Assembly (NCBI GenBank): GCA_963969495.1
Contig: OZ018329.1
Location: 150,720,502 to 150,784,501 of the forward strand
Length of the DNA stretch: 64,000 nt
Direction of reading: 5' to 3'
Source of the DNA: Ceratothoa steindachneri
Lineage: Eukaryota; Arthropoda; Malacostraca; Isopoda; Cymothoidae
The position numbers and the translations under genes were made by a program. Under the pieces are notes generated by a model. That model searched no databases and was not told the DNA's origin. It saw only the letters and a program-made list of their open reading frames with translations. This document shows, piece by piece, positions 51,657-62,835 of this stretch; position 1 is the stretch's first letter; each line of letters begins with the position of its first letter.

Positions 51657-53871
51657 TTTATACTTGGACTTTAGTAAGGCTTTTGATCGAGTGCCACACT
51701 TACGGCTTCTGAGCAAAGTTAAAGCACACAGGATCGATGGCAGTATATTTAGGTGGATTCAGTCATGGCTTGGTGACAGACAGCAAAGAGTTAGTATAGA
51801 TGGAGTTAAATCTGAGTGGGGGTGTGTTAGCAGTGGAGTTCCGCAAGGATCTGTTTTGGGTCCCTTGCTATTCTTAATTTATATTAATGATCTTGACATA
51901 GGTATAAGTAGTGACCTGAGTAAATTTGCTGATGATACTAAGCTAGGTAGGGCCATTAGGGCTGATTCTGATGCTGTTGTAATGCAGGAGGAATTGATGA
52001 CCATTCTGTCCAATTGGGCTGAGAAATGGCAAATGAAGTTTAACATAGACAAATGTAGTGTACTTAGTATAGGTAGAAATAATCCACTGAATAGTTATAA
52101 ATTAAATGGGAGAAATTTAGGGAGGACCGATTGTGAGAGGGACTTGGGTATTTTGGTAAGTTCAGACCTTCGTCCTAGAAAGCAATGCCTAAATGCTAAG
52201 AATAAAGCTAATAGGATATTGGGATTCATTAGGAGGAGTGTAAGCAATAAGAGTGCTGAAGTCATTCTAAAACTGTATCTGGCGCTAGTTAGGCCTCATC
52301 TAGACTATGCAGTACAATTTTGGTCACCATATTATAGGAAGGATATTGATTTGCTTGAGTCTGTGCAGAGAAGGATGACAAAGATGATTGGTGGGCTAAG
52401 GAACTTACCTTATGGTGAAAGGCTCAGAAAACTAAATCTACATACATTGGAAAGGAGAAGAGTCAGAGGGGAATTGATTGAAGTCTTCAGAAAATCATTG
52501 GAGAGTGGCATTGTGCCAGTGGCATGGAAGAAAGCCAATGTGATACCTATATTTAAGAAAGGGGATAAAACAAATATGTCTAATTACAGACCAGTAAGTT
52601 TGACATCAGTGGTAGGGAAAATGATGGAATCTATTATAGCAAGGAATATTAGGGATCACTTGGATAAGCATAAGTTGATAAAAGAATCACAGCATGGATT
52701 TAGTAAGGGTAAATCCTGCCTGACTAATTTGCTGTCTTTTTATAGTAAGGTGTATGAAGCAGCAGATAAGGATGAAAACTATGATATTTTATACTTGGAC
52801 TTTAGTAAGGCTTTTGATCGAGTGCCACACTTACGGCTTCTGAGCAAAGTTAAAGCACACAGGATCGATGGCAGTATATTTAGGTGGATTCAGTCATGGC
52901 TTGGTGACAGACAGCAAAGAGTTAGTATAGATGGAGTTAAATCTGAGTGGGGGTGTGTTAGCAGTGGAGTTCCGCAAGGATCTGTTTTGGGTCCCTTGCT
53001 ATTCTTAATTTATATTAATGATCTTGACATAGGTATAAGTAGTGACCTGAGTAAATTTGCTGATGATACTAAGCTAGGTAGGGCCATTAGGGCTGATTCT
53101 GATGCTGTTGTAATGCAGGAGGAATTGATGACCATTCTGTCCAATTGGGCTGAGAAATGGCAAATGAAGTTTAACATAGACAAATGTAGTGTACTTAGTA
53201 TAGGTAGAAATAATCCACTGAATAGTTATAAATTAAATGGGAGAAATTTAGGGAGGACCGATTGTGAGAGGGACTTGGGTATTTTGGTAAGTTCAGACCT
53301 TCGTCCTAGAAAGCAATGCCTAAATGCTAAGAATAAAGCTAATAGGATATTGGGATTCATTAGGAGGAGTGTAAGCAATAAGAGTGCTGAAGTCATTCTA
53401 AAACTGTATCTGGCGCTAGTTAGGCCTCATCTAGACTATGCAGTACAATTTTGGTCACCATATTATAGGAAGGATATTGATTTGCTTGAGTCTGTGCAGA
53501 GAAGGATGACAAAGATGATTGGTGGGCTAAGGAACTTACCTTATGGTGAAAGGCTCAGAAAACTAAATCTACATACATTGGAAAGGAGAAGAGTCAGAGG
53601 GGAATTGATTGAAGTCTTCAAATGGGTAAAAGGATATAATAAAGGGGATCTGGGTAAGGTTCTTATACTTAGTGAACATGACAGGACACGTAGCAATGGG
53701 TTTAAGCTTGATAAGTATAGGTTTAGGAAGGAGATTGGGAGGAATTGGTTTACAAATCGTGTGGTAGATGAATGGAATAGGCTCACTAGACATGTGATAG
53801 AAGCCTCCTCTCTGGGTAGTTTTAAGAATAGATTAGATAAATATATGAATGAAGCTGCTAGATGGGACTGA
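51657..53871 (+). CDS. LINE-beta ORF, part right of the insertion, with second RT (unit 2)
   Basis: The LINE-beta frame resumes at TTTATACTTGGACTTTAG and stays open to 53,871. It holds the rest of RT copy 1 (FADDTKLGRAI), the joint GELIEVF|RKSLESG at 52,489, and the whole RT copy 2 (52,489-53,619) with the normal C-terminus. It confirms that the internal RT duplication predates the 16.8-kb duplication. The first few residues from the ATG at 51,634 come from the insertion edge and are not part of the LINE. Confidence 0.87.
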
Positions 53872-54124
53872 CTTTTTTATATACATATGTATATATTTTT
53901 CTAAGGAGTGGGGAGATTATTTTGCGGTTGCATGAATGGACATAATCCTCTGGATGCATTATATGTATATTGTAGATTAGATCTGACGAACTCCTGTAAA
54001 GGGTGACAATGTTTTTGACTTTTCTCTGGTAAGAAATCTTTTGTGTGTTGACTGGAACAGGAGCTGCCAAGTGTAGGCCATGAATGGTCTTTTGCAGTCT
54101 CCTTCTTTTCTTATGTTCTTATGA
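53872..54124 (+). mobile_element. LINE-beta 3' UTR and tail, right end of unit 2
   Basis: Same 3' UTR as 26,204-26,457 with small changes (ATATACATATG, AATGTTTTTGACTT). After TTCTTATGTTCTTATG the homology to unit 1 stops, so this marks the right edge of the duplicated block. Confidence 0.87.
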
Positions 54125-54405
54125 TTATATACTGGGGGGCTGTGCCCCCCAGACCTCCCCCAATTTAATGAAACTCAGGATCATCGTAGTGTAGTCCCCC
54201 CATTGTGTTTACCCCCAAACGAGCCGTCAACTTAAATGTACTCCAAAAACGTGAAACATTTTGGAACACAGACGAAATAGGACGTCCCATCGTTCGCGCC
54301 GATAATCTATATATTTACCTATTCAGGCACAGGTGAATGAAATATAAACACACAAAAATCCAGTTTTCCAGGCGCGTCACCAATCTACATGTTTACCAAG
54401 GTCAT
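54125..54405 (-). mobile_element. M1 MITE-like repeat, inverted
   Basis: Inverse of the M1 order: GGGGGGCTGTGCCCCCC, GAAACTCAGGATCATCG, TCCCCCCATTGTGTTTACCC, AACATTTTGGAACACAG, GTCCCATCGTTCG, then a second inverted end AATCTACATGTTTACCA near 54,400. Confidence 0.7.
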
Positions 54406-54430
54406 CACAATAATTGGCAGGTATATCATC

Positions 54431-54435
<5 letters not shown>

Positions 54436-54496
<61 letters not shown>

Positions 54497-54531
54497 CAAT
54501 CCCCCCCCCTTTTCTCTGATTGGGGGGGGGG
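54436..54531. repeat. (AT)n tract followed by C-run and G-run
   Basis: About 60 bp of AT dinucleotide, then ACAATCCCCCCCCC, TTTTCTCTGATT and a run of 13 G. The C and G runs can pair around a 12-base loop. Confidence 0.9.
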
Positions 54532-54535
54532 GGCT

Positions 54536-54790
54536 ATGAAAAACTATAACTGCTCAATTTCAGAATCCTGGGTATCTAATTGGTACCATGTTTCCACAAA
54601 GCAAATGATATCTGAATTTGATTTTACAATTCTTGCTCGAAATTCAGGCCATTTATTTTTAATGCTCTCAATGTTAGTATACATACATTTATATCTAGAC
54701 ACCAATATAGTCCCACCACCACAAAAAGAATTATTCCCACCAGCCCTATTATGTGGAGTGAGATTATAAATCTCACTCCTCTCATTATAT
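54536..54790 (-). pseudogene. LINE endonuclease N-terminal fragment, minus strand
   Basis: Reading from about 54,715 downward: YKCMYTNIESIKNKWPEF, ARIVKSNSDIICFVETWYQL, then TQDSEIEQL and a stop. The CFVETW motif matches the conserved Glu of APE-type LINE endonucleases. No RT follows. The family differs from alpha. Confidence 0.75.
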
Positions 54791-55269
54791 ATTAGCTATG
54801 CATTATTTTGGTTGGAATCCCTCCGGACAATACGGAAGTTCCGAATAACCAAATTTGTCTCTCCTGCGTCTCTAAATGAATTAAGATTATGAATGCCAAT
54901 GCTGGACAGGCGGGCTTTCAAGGATAATTAATGGGAGTAAACACGAAGGTACTGGCGGATCATATACACTACAATTATGAATGCTTATAGACCTTAGACT
55001 GTCTCACTAAATACAACTATAAGATATAAAAAGAGCAAGAGCTTCAGTAACCAACTAGAAGAAATACTCTCCAGATATAAACTAAATTTTTTTCGAGGTT
55101 TTTAGTTAGTTAGTTAAAGTTCATTTTCAGTGCGATGGTTTGTAATTGAGATTTTAGTGGACGACAATGTTTCGGAGAGTGGTAGACATATGGATGACCC
55201 AAAACAAACGGGCCTGCACACACTTTTTGTGATATATCCCTCATTCATTCACTAATCACACTTAGTTTA
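54791..55269. other. No feature recognised
   Basis: AT-rich with stops in all frames. I see no repeat edges or motifs. Confidence 0.3.
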
Positions 55270-55660
55270 CAGGACATGACAGAAGCAACGCCTGTGAACA
55301 CAACTAGATCTCAATGGGAGCTCCAGCAAAGAATATACTGCGTCAAACATTACTTCAAGACAGGCTCGTTCAAGAAAGTGCAGGACACTTTCGTGCAGTA
55401 GTTCAAATGTGAAAAGCCCCCTCCAAGAGCATAAGTCAGGACTGGATAGACCACTTCGAGAACTATTCGATAGTGGAGAACCTCAATGCAACCAGTGACA
55501 ACCGTCTAAGCCATTCAGGACGCCCCATGAAACGTACAGCTGAGCTCGTTGAGAGAGTCAGTTCAGCAGAGTCCAAAACACTCTGTGCGTGAGCCTATAA
55601 ATGAGGCTGGAAAGGGCCCCATGCCGCCCAACACTTACCAGCACGGGCGTTGGGCCTTAC
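55270..55660 (+). pseudogene. Tc1/mariner-type transposase N-terminal (HTH) relic
   Basis: Starting at ATGACAGAAGCAACG the frame reads SQWELQQRIYCVKHYFKTGS and FKKVQDTFVQ, then after a stop and shifts IDHFENYSIVENLNATS, LSHSGRPMKRTAELVERV and an SSAESKTL part. The pattern W-x-QR-x-(Y/F)-V...GS...V-Q-x-x-F, then a WI-type second helix, ENL and SGRP, is that of the paired helix-turn-helix region of Tc1/mariner-superfamily transposases. No catalytic domain is recognisable after it. It is dead. Confidence 0.65.
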
Positions 55661-56683
55661 CCCCGTAGTAGTTGCTGGCGAAAGTGTTGGTTTGATCGTA
55701 AGCTAAAATCTAGAAGCAATTCCGGAAGGCCTTCAATCAGTGATACCGTCTGAAAATGATGGCTATAAAGTTAATAGAAGCCCTTTAAATGAGGTATTAT
55801 TGAAGGTTCATTCCATTTGAGACTAATTTTTGAGAAATCCATGAACTCATGGGGACGGAAGGGTGTAATATTTTAGCAATCATGGAGTGTGGATTCACAC
55901 TTAAACGAATGATTTCTTATGTGAATTAAGCATACCAAGTTACTTGATATTACAACGGTTCATTTTAAGACGGCAAGGAGATGACTGGCATAATGCTAGA
56001 CTACTTGGCAACCGTCAGGGGAGAAAGGTTTCAAAGAATGAGGTTGCTAGCTTTGACTTTAAGGTGAACCCAAGTGTCTAACGCTCGTGGTGACTGGCCG
56101 CCATACGCAAAGGGCAGAGTAATTCAATGAGGACCAATGTAACAAATTATCCATCCTCCTGAGTATATTCAAATGTTACGTTAAATATAACGATCTGACA
56201 GGTGATTGGGAGAGCTCGCACATCGAGGAAACGAGAGAGGATACCAAATTAGACATTGTCACACCATGGAAGATAACCTCGTACCGGTCTCTATGTATAC
56301 ATGTGTTTAACAGATAGCGAAAAGAATAGATTTTTTAGATTTTAACTATGCATTCCTTTCGAGAAAATCAAAGTCAAAGAGGTTAACCATGAAGGTGTAC
56401 CGGTCTCCCACACATAGATGATAGATTACCATTCCTGCTCTATTCATTATCAACTTTCATCATTATTGCTAAATTTTCCCTTATTTTTAGGATAGATAGA
56501 TATCCAAAAATGAGCAGGTAACAAAAGTATTAACTAATAATAATTATATTCATTTAATATTCTGTAGGATAAGCTTTGTTTGTAATAACAACACGAAAAC
56601 GAGTGTCATAAGTTCACATGAGCTTTTCGCAATCATTTCTTGATATTTTATTCCTCTCTTATACGCAAATCTCCCTCAAAGAA
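55661..56683. other. Unassigned, possibly decayed transposon body
   Basis: About 1 kb without a recognisable domain. It lies where the catalytic part of the preceding mariner-like relic would be, but I find no DD-E motif. Low-complexity AT sequence increases after 56,300. Confidence 0.3.
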
Positions 56684-57160
56684 GTATAGCGTACGAGAAG
56701 TGCAGGCGAGCAGCTTAAAACCTTCGTTTGAATGAGTCTTTTTGAACTCAGGATGGCCGAGTGGATTCGCCGCTGGCTAACAGTGGTCCAGCGACGCGGG
56801 AAGCTGTTCGTAACTCGCATGCGCTATTATTTTTTTCTTTGCCCCTTTTCTTACTCTCCTCTATCTACAATGGTGCTCAGACCCGGGAGGGGGAGCGTTA
56901 GCTCTTAGATAAAATTTCCAAATGGGCCTGTTTTATCTCTTCAAAATACGCTCCGCTTCTAGGAGGGGGTTTGTATAGCGTGCGAGAGGTGCAGGTGAGC
57001 GGCTTAAAAGCTTCGTTTAAATGAGTCTTTTTAGACTGAGGATGGCCGAGTGTATTTGCCGTTGGTAACAGTGTTCCAGCGACGCAGGAAGCTGTTCGCA
57101 ACTCGCATACGCTATTATTTTTTTCTTTTTCCCTTTTCCTACCCTCCTCTATCTACAGAA
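56684..57160. repeat. Duplicated tRNA-like unit (two direct copies)
   Basis: Copies at 56,684-56,870 and 56,973-57,160 share GTATAGCGT(A/G)CGAGA, CTTCGTTT(G/A)AATGAGTC, GGATGGCCGAGTG, CCAGCGACGC(G/A)GGAAGCTG and CGCTATTATTTTTTTC. They are clearly diverged. GGATGGCCGAGTG resembles the 5' part and A-box of Leu/Ser-type tRNAs, and CTGTTCGTAACTC loosely resembles a B-box. A tRNA-derived SINE head is the best guess. A functional tRNA does not fold well from it. Confidence 0.6.
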
Positions 57161-57960
57161 GCAAGGTTCAGTGATTTTCTCTTTCGATTTTCAGCCTTCA
57201 TTATTCCTCACAAATGCTCAAGAGGATTAAGATCTGGCGATTTACTTGGACATACAAAGAAGTTTATTTCCCTTTTCTTAAACCATTCTTGAGTTAATTT
57301 CGCTGTGTCCTTAGGATCGTGGTCCTGCTGAAATATCAATTGATGTTGGTCGTACAATTTTTTCTCACTATCATTCGATACGTGGCATCATCCATTTTCT
57401 ATCAATCATGCTGAGTGCTCCTGTGCCATGAGCAATATAGCAGCCCCAAACTATGAGACTGCCTCCTGCGTGTTTCACGGTTAGAATGATGTGCACAGGG
57501 TCATAGTCCCTCCAAACTCTACGAGCATCATTTGGGCTGAAAAAGTTCTATTTTAGTCTCATCTGACCATATAACATTGTTTCAGAGATTAACTTCCCTT
57601 TTTAAGATTCTCTTTCACAAACCTTAAACGGTTCATTGCTTTCTTTTTGTTAAGAAATGGATTTTGTCGAGATATAAAATAATGCTGATCATTGCGATGG
57701 AGCTTTCTACTAATATTCATTTTAATCACTTTAGTACCTTACAATTCCAGATCGCTTTGTAAATCTTTTATAGTAATAATTAGATTATTATTCAGATCCT
57801 GAAAATGTAATGTCGAGACGGATCGTTAATCTTGCGAGGAGAACCGGTTCTTGGCAAGTTGGAGGTGACTCCATACCAGTGCTTTCAAATTTTAGAACCT
57901 ACAGTTGCATAAGACACTGCGACTCGCTCCAAAACAGTTCTATAGGACAACCCATCAGAA
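57150..57960 (-). pseudogene. Tc1-like transposase relic, minus strand
   Basis: Read from the right: weak N-terminal traces (57,960-57,780), then VIWSDETKIELF with the first catalytic Asp (about 57,575), a frameshift, DARRVWRDYDP, VKHAGGSLIVWGCYIAHGTG, and further left IFQQDHDPKDTAKLTQEWF (second Asp) and PSKSPDLNPLEHL (Glu). The spacing and words are those of a Tc1-family DDE transposase. Several stops and shifts make it a pseudogene. I did not find its TIRs. Confidence 0.82.
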
Positions 57961-58503
<543 letters not shown>

Positions 58504-58680
58504 ACGTAGGGTATTTAAGATAGTTTAAACTACAGAAGCATAAAATTCGCATCGAAGGATGAGAATCGAGAGGTTGCTACCTGGAAGAATGTATGTGACA
58601 GAATTCATAGATTTCGCAAAAGTGATACGGCTAAGTGCTTATCGTGCACATTGTGTGTAAAGTGAGGCGCAAAGTAGATG

Positions 58681-59469
<789 letters not shown>

Positions 59470-59549
59470 AACTTCACCGCAGGAAAGAGAAAACGGAATA
59501 ATTTTTCTTCGGAAATATTTTATTTCTTACTTCGAAAAAATCCGACTTG

Positions 59550-59652
59550 GGGTGGGATTCGAACCGTGTACATTGAGGCAGCGAGCAACTACTTTGATCT
59601 CAATTAAACCGCCCTTGCTGCCTCAATGTTCACGGTTCGAATCCCCCTCCCC
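59550..59652. repeat. Inverted repeat with tRNA T-arm-like arms
   Basis: The left arm GGGATTCGAACCGTGTACAT and GAGGCAGC pairs with GCTGCCTCAATG and CACGGTTCGAATCCC on the right, about 30 bp per arm around a 35-base loop. Each arm contains GGTTCGAATCC, the tRNA B-box/T-arm consensus, pointing in opposite directions. (AT)n tracts lie on both sides. Confidence 0.8.
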
Positions 59653-59673
59653 CCATCTAAGATTTTTTTTGCA

Positions 59674-59677
<4 letters not shown>

Positions 59678-59752
<75 letters not shown>
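59678..59752. repeat. (AT)n microsatellite
   Basis: About 75 bp of AT dinucleotide. It directly follows the end of the minus-strand tRNA-related unit at 59,757-59,999 and may be its tail. Confidence 0.93.
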
Positions 59753-59756
<4 letters not shown>

Positions 59757-59999
59757 AGGAAAGAGAAATTTGACGGAATGAGCAATGAGACAAGAAACAG
59801 GAGTTTTTTTAGAGGTAAGAGAAAGGGACATTAGAAGAAGACTAGAATCATAGAGAGCAGAGGGCGGCACAATGAAGGCAATCCTTTACCGAGAAGACAG
59901 AGATAACGCCAGGGGTAAAAAGTTTGAAATTCCTGGCCGGGACTCGAACCCGGGTCTGCTGATTGCCGGTCAGATGCTCTACCGCTGAGCTACCAGGCA
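59757..59999 (-). mobile_element. Possible tRNA-derived SINE, minus strand
   Basis: A tRNA-like head (59,999-59,930), a 170-bp unrelated body, and an (AT)n end is the layout of a SINE. The body segment at 59,757-59,873 is repeated almost exactly at about 60,282-60,397. The tRNA-like head is not repeated there. An AT tail is unusual for a SINE, so this is inference. Confidence 0.5.
59930..59999 (-). tRNA. tRNA-like sequence with intact A and B boxes
   Basis: The reverse strand reads TGCCTGG (acceptor), TAGCTCAGCGGTAGAGC (D arm, A-box TAGCTCAGCGG), TCTGA-CCGGCAA-TCAGC (anticodon arm), CCCGGGTTCGAGTCCCGG (T arm, B-box GGTTCGAGTCC) and CCAGGAA. Six of seven acceptor pairs form. The anticodon position would be GGC (Ala), but position 33 is C instead of U and one anticodon-stem pair is lost. 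It is probably a SINE head or tRNA pseudogene and not a working tRNA. Confidence 0.5.
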
Positions 60000-60130
60000 C
60001 AGTGACTCTACTTCGCCCAAAGCGTCACCCCATCAAACCCAGTATCTCTCTAAGCTAGGAACCTCCAAGGAATTTTTATACCTCATCTTCTTACCCGCTC
60101 ACAATTTAAAGGCTCATCCCCAAGTCACAT

Positions 60131-60723
<593 letters not shown>

Positions 60724-60774
60724 TTTGTTAAAGACCAGGTTTTATGTTGATTTTATCAATTTTATTTGAGAACG

Positions 60775-61145
60775 TTCCAAATGGTGAATGCAGTTTTTTT
60801 TTTTGTTTTTTTTTGTATCTGTTTGGATATTAAAGATCAGTAAAGGAAGATCCATTTTTACTTTTACAACTGATTTGAGTTTTAGCCGTGAGCTTTCGCC
60901 TTTCTTAGCCATCTTCAGACGGAAATCTTCGTTATTGTTGAGGCTGCGTTGATTTTGTTTTCCTTTGGTTTTGCTTCCTTTACCGTTGAGGTAGATCAGT
61001 GCTGGTCGTGAGCAGCAAAGAATAAAATTTATTTTCGTCCTGTGGTACTTTTATAGGTCAAAGTCGAAGTACTTTACCCTTTTAGCAGAAAAGGTGAAGT
61101 ACTCGCTCGGAACTGATGCGTTCGGTGTTAAGTTTGGAGCCCAAA
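60775..61145 (-). mobile_element. Inverted copy of Penelope-like 3' region
   Basis: 61,017-61,145 is an inverted copy (about 125 bp, diverged) of 61,725-61,850, i.e. of the end of the Penelope-like ORF and its downstream sequence (TCAGTTCCGAGCGAGTACTT, GACTTTGACCTATAA). Further out, the reverse strand reads GAAGATGGCTAAGAAAGGCG, a type of 3' sequence seen in many Penelope elements. Inverted partial copies are common in this group. Confidence 0.65.
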
Positions 61146-61485
61146 AAATTACACCAGAAAATTCAACAAATTACAAAAAAAAATTCTCAACTCCAAGTTT
61201 GAGGTAAAGGAGGGAAGAGAAAAGGGAAAAACTAATACCACTCTACTATAAGAACCAAATGATGGATGCTTATAAAACAGACGAAATAATACTACAAGAT
61301 ATCATAAAAAGTAACACTATCAAAGAAAATAACAAGTTATCCTTACGAATTTATTATAAAGCACAAAAGTAAGCAACTTATTAATGGAAAACAACCTCCG
61401 CGAAAAGCAATCAATCTTAAAGACTATAAATATGGTATACGAATTCCAATACCCCCATGAGAACTGTAAACCTCATCCAAATCAT

Positions 61486-61536
<51 letters not shown>

Positions 61537-61790
61537 ACCACTACTACTATCAGCTGGCGCTTAACGATGCATTTGCAAGAAGGAGGAATAAAAACACATT
61601 ACAAAGAAAAGAATAACGCACAAATTACAAGAGCAACTCTGGTCGAAAACACTACTATACTCAGAAGAAACCCTGACCTTCGCCGCCTAAAGATTCTAGA
61701 GTCTCTTCTCATTAAAGAGATGGGCCCCAAACTTAACGCCCAACGCACCAGTTCCGAACGAGTATTTCACCTTTTCTGCTAAAGAAACAA
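61146..61790 (+). pseudogene. Penelope-like element, GIY-YIG endonuclease domain
   Basis: The open frame at 61,384-61,782 encodes the Penelope C-terminal endonuclease: FQYPHENCKPHPNHQ, an AT-encoded (YI)n stretch, then YVCMTTTTISWRLTMHLQEG, ITRATLVENTTILRR, DLRRLKILESLLIKEM and PKLNAQRTSSERVF, then stop. Residues MTTTT-x2-RL-x2-H, E in LVENT, and ESLLI match the domain. The dinucleotide tract lies at the YI-YIG position. The upstream RT is not present (61,146-61,380 has only traces), so it is a 5'-truncated relic. Confidence 0.83.
61490..61527. repeat. (AT)n tract inside the GIY-YIG coding region
   Basis: About 38 bp of AT at the point where the Penelope endonuclease should read its Y-(I/V)-G core. 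It keeps the reading frame open. Confidence 0.9.
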
Positions 61791-61879
61791 GGTACTCTGA
61801 CTTTGACCTATAAGAGTACCGAAGAACGAAAATAAATTTTTTGGTAGATTGGAGTACTTTACCTTTTGTTAGTACTACA

Positions 61880-62580
61880 TCAACCTGGTAAAGGAGGCAA
61901 AGTCAAGCGGAAAAGGCCTCCAAAACCGTGAAAAGAGGACTTTTCAAATCCCAGCAAAAAAGTGCCTAACACGTTAGACAGCACATCCACGTCATCAGGA
62001 ACCTTCCAAACGGACCTCCTACCTCCCTCAGCTGAAACAAGATTGCCTAGAGAAGAATCACCGTGACTCAACCCTACCTTTTGCCGCTACTGCTGAACTA
62101 GTCCGGGTAGGCTTTGGGGCTGCCTCTGCCACCAACCCTGCTACGGAGCGGTGGACTGATTGGAGATACCTCCTGTTTCTACTGCACCTGGCTGGGGTGT
62201 CAACAGGTTCAGGTGGACTGATTGGAGACCTCTCCTGTTTCCACCTGGCCTGGGGGGTGGAGGTTTCCCCCGGGCACCGAGGACTCAGTCACCATACCCT
62301 CGGGGACTGATCAAAAGGTCTTCGATCTGATTGGAGATACCTCCTGTTTCTGACGATCCTGACAGGTACCAAACAGGATAAGATAGACTGATTGGAGATT
62401 CCTTCTGTTTTTATCTCGCCTGTGGGGAAGGAGAGAGCTACTCGACGGAGGCGAAGTGGAGCATCCTGCCCCTTCCAACGATACGGAGCCCCAACCATGA
62501 ACGGAGCGTGAGAGTCTGTGGACTTTCGAGTCCCACTGATGCTCATTGGGAATGATGAACCAACAAATTCAAGGTCTTTG
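61880..62580. repeat. Unassigned GC-richer region with a recurring 25-bp motif
   Basis: GACTGATTGGAGATACCTCC and the following TGTTTCT recur with changes at about 62,156, 62,217, 62,325 and 62,386, at irregular spacing. There is no clear protein. Its position just upstream of a LINE ORF1-like segment suggests a LINE 5' region. Confidence 0.5.
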
Positions 62581-62582
62581 AA

Positions 62583-62815
62583 ACGATCTTCAGGAAACTT
62601 GGGATTGGTCTCAAAAGACTAATCGAAATCAGCAGAGGGTACACTGTTATTTGCCACACTCAGGCGGACCTGGTTAAATTAACGTCGACCTCCAGCAACA
62701 GAGACCTTAGTGCCATAAGACTAGAGCCCAAACTTTCTTCAGACCTAGTGCCAAGGAAGGCTATCGTATGGAGGCGAATCGACCCATGGGTAGGCGAAAG
62801 ATCAACCGGACATAC
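62583..62815 (+). pseudogene. Possible LINE ORF1-like fragment
   Basis: An open stretch reads IFRKLGIGLKRLIEISRGYT, TQADLVKLTSTSSNRDL and PKLSSDLVPRKAIVWRRIDP. The style (RGYTVICHTQADLVKL, then KAIVWRRID) resembles RNA-binding ORF1 proteins of Jockey/R1-group LINEs. It is followed within 20 bases by RT sequence, so a large deletion would separate them. The assignment is tentative. Confidence 0.45.
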
Positions 62816-62835
62816 AACAAGAAATAGAGAAAAAT

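Larger units (their letters stand above)
21113..54121. repeat. Two-unit 16.8-kb tandem segmental duplication
   Basis: Unit 1 (about 21,113-37,920) and unit 2 (about 37,921-54,121) are near-identical in order and sequence. Examples: 22,349 to 39,156, 24,845 to 41,653, 27,881 to 44,689, 30,605 to 47,413, all offset 16,807-16,808. They share private damage, such as the 2-bp deletion in LINE-beta (near 24,836 and 41,643) and the TAA in the Gypsy tail (29,505 and 46,313), so they are copies of one locus and not independent insertions. Differences are mostly homopolymer lengths, plus one 1.6-kb LINE insertion in unit 2. The joint lies in the integrase of copy C. Confidence 0.88.

Noticed and set aside
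59930..59999. A functional tRNA-Ala gene
   Set aside because: Position 33 is C, one acceptor and one anticodon pair are lost, and it heads a repeat-like body. Kept only as tRNA-like.
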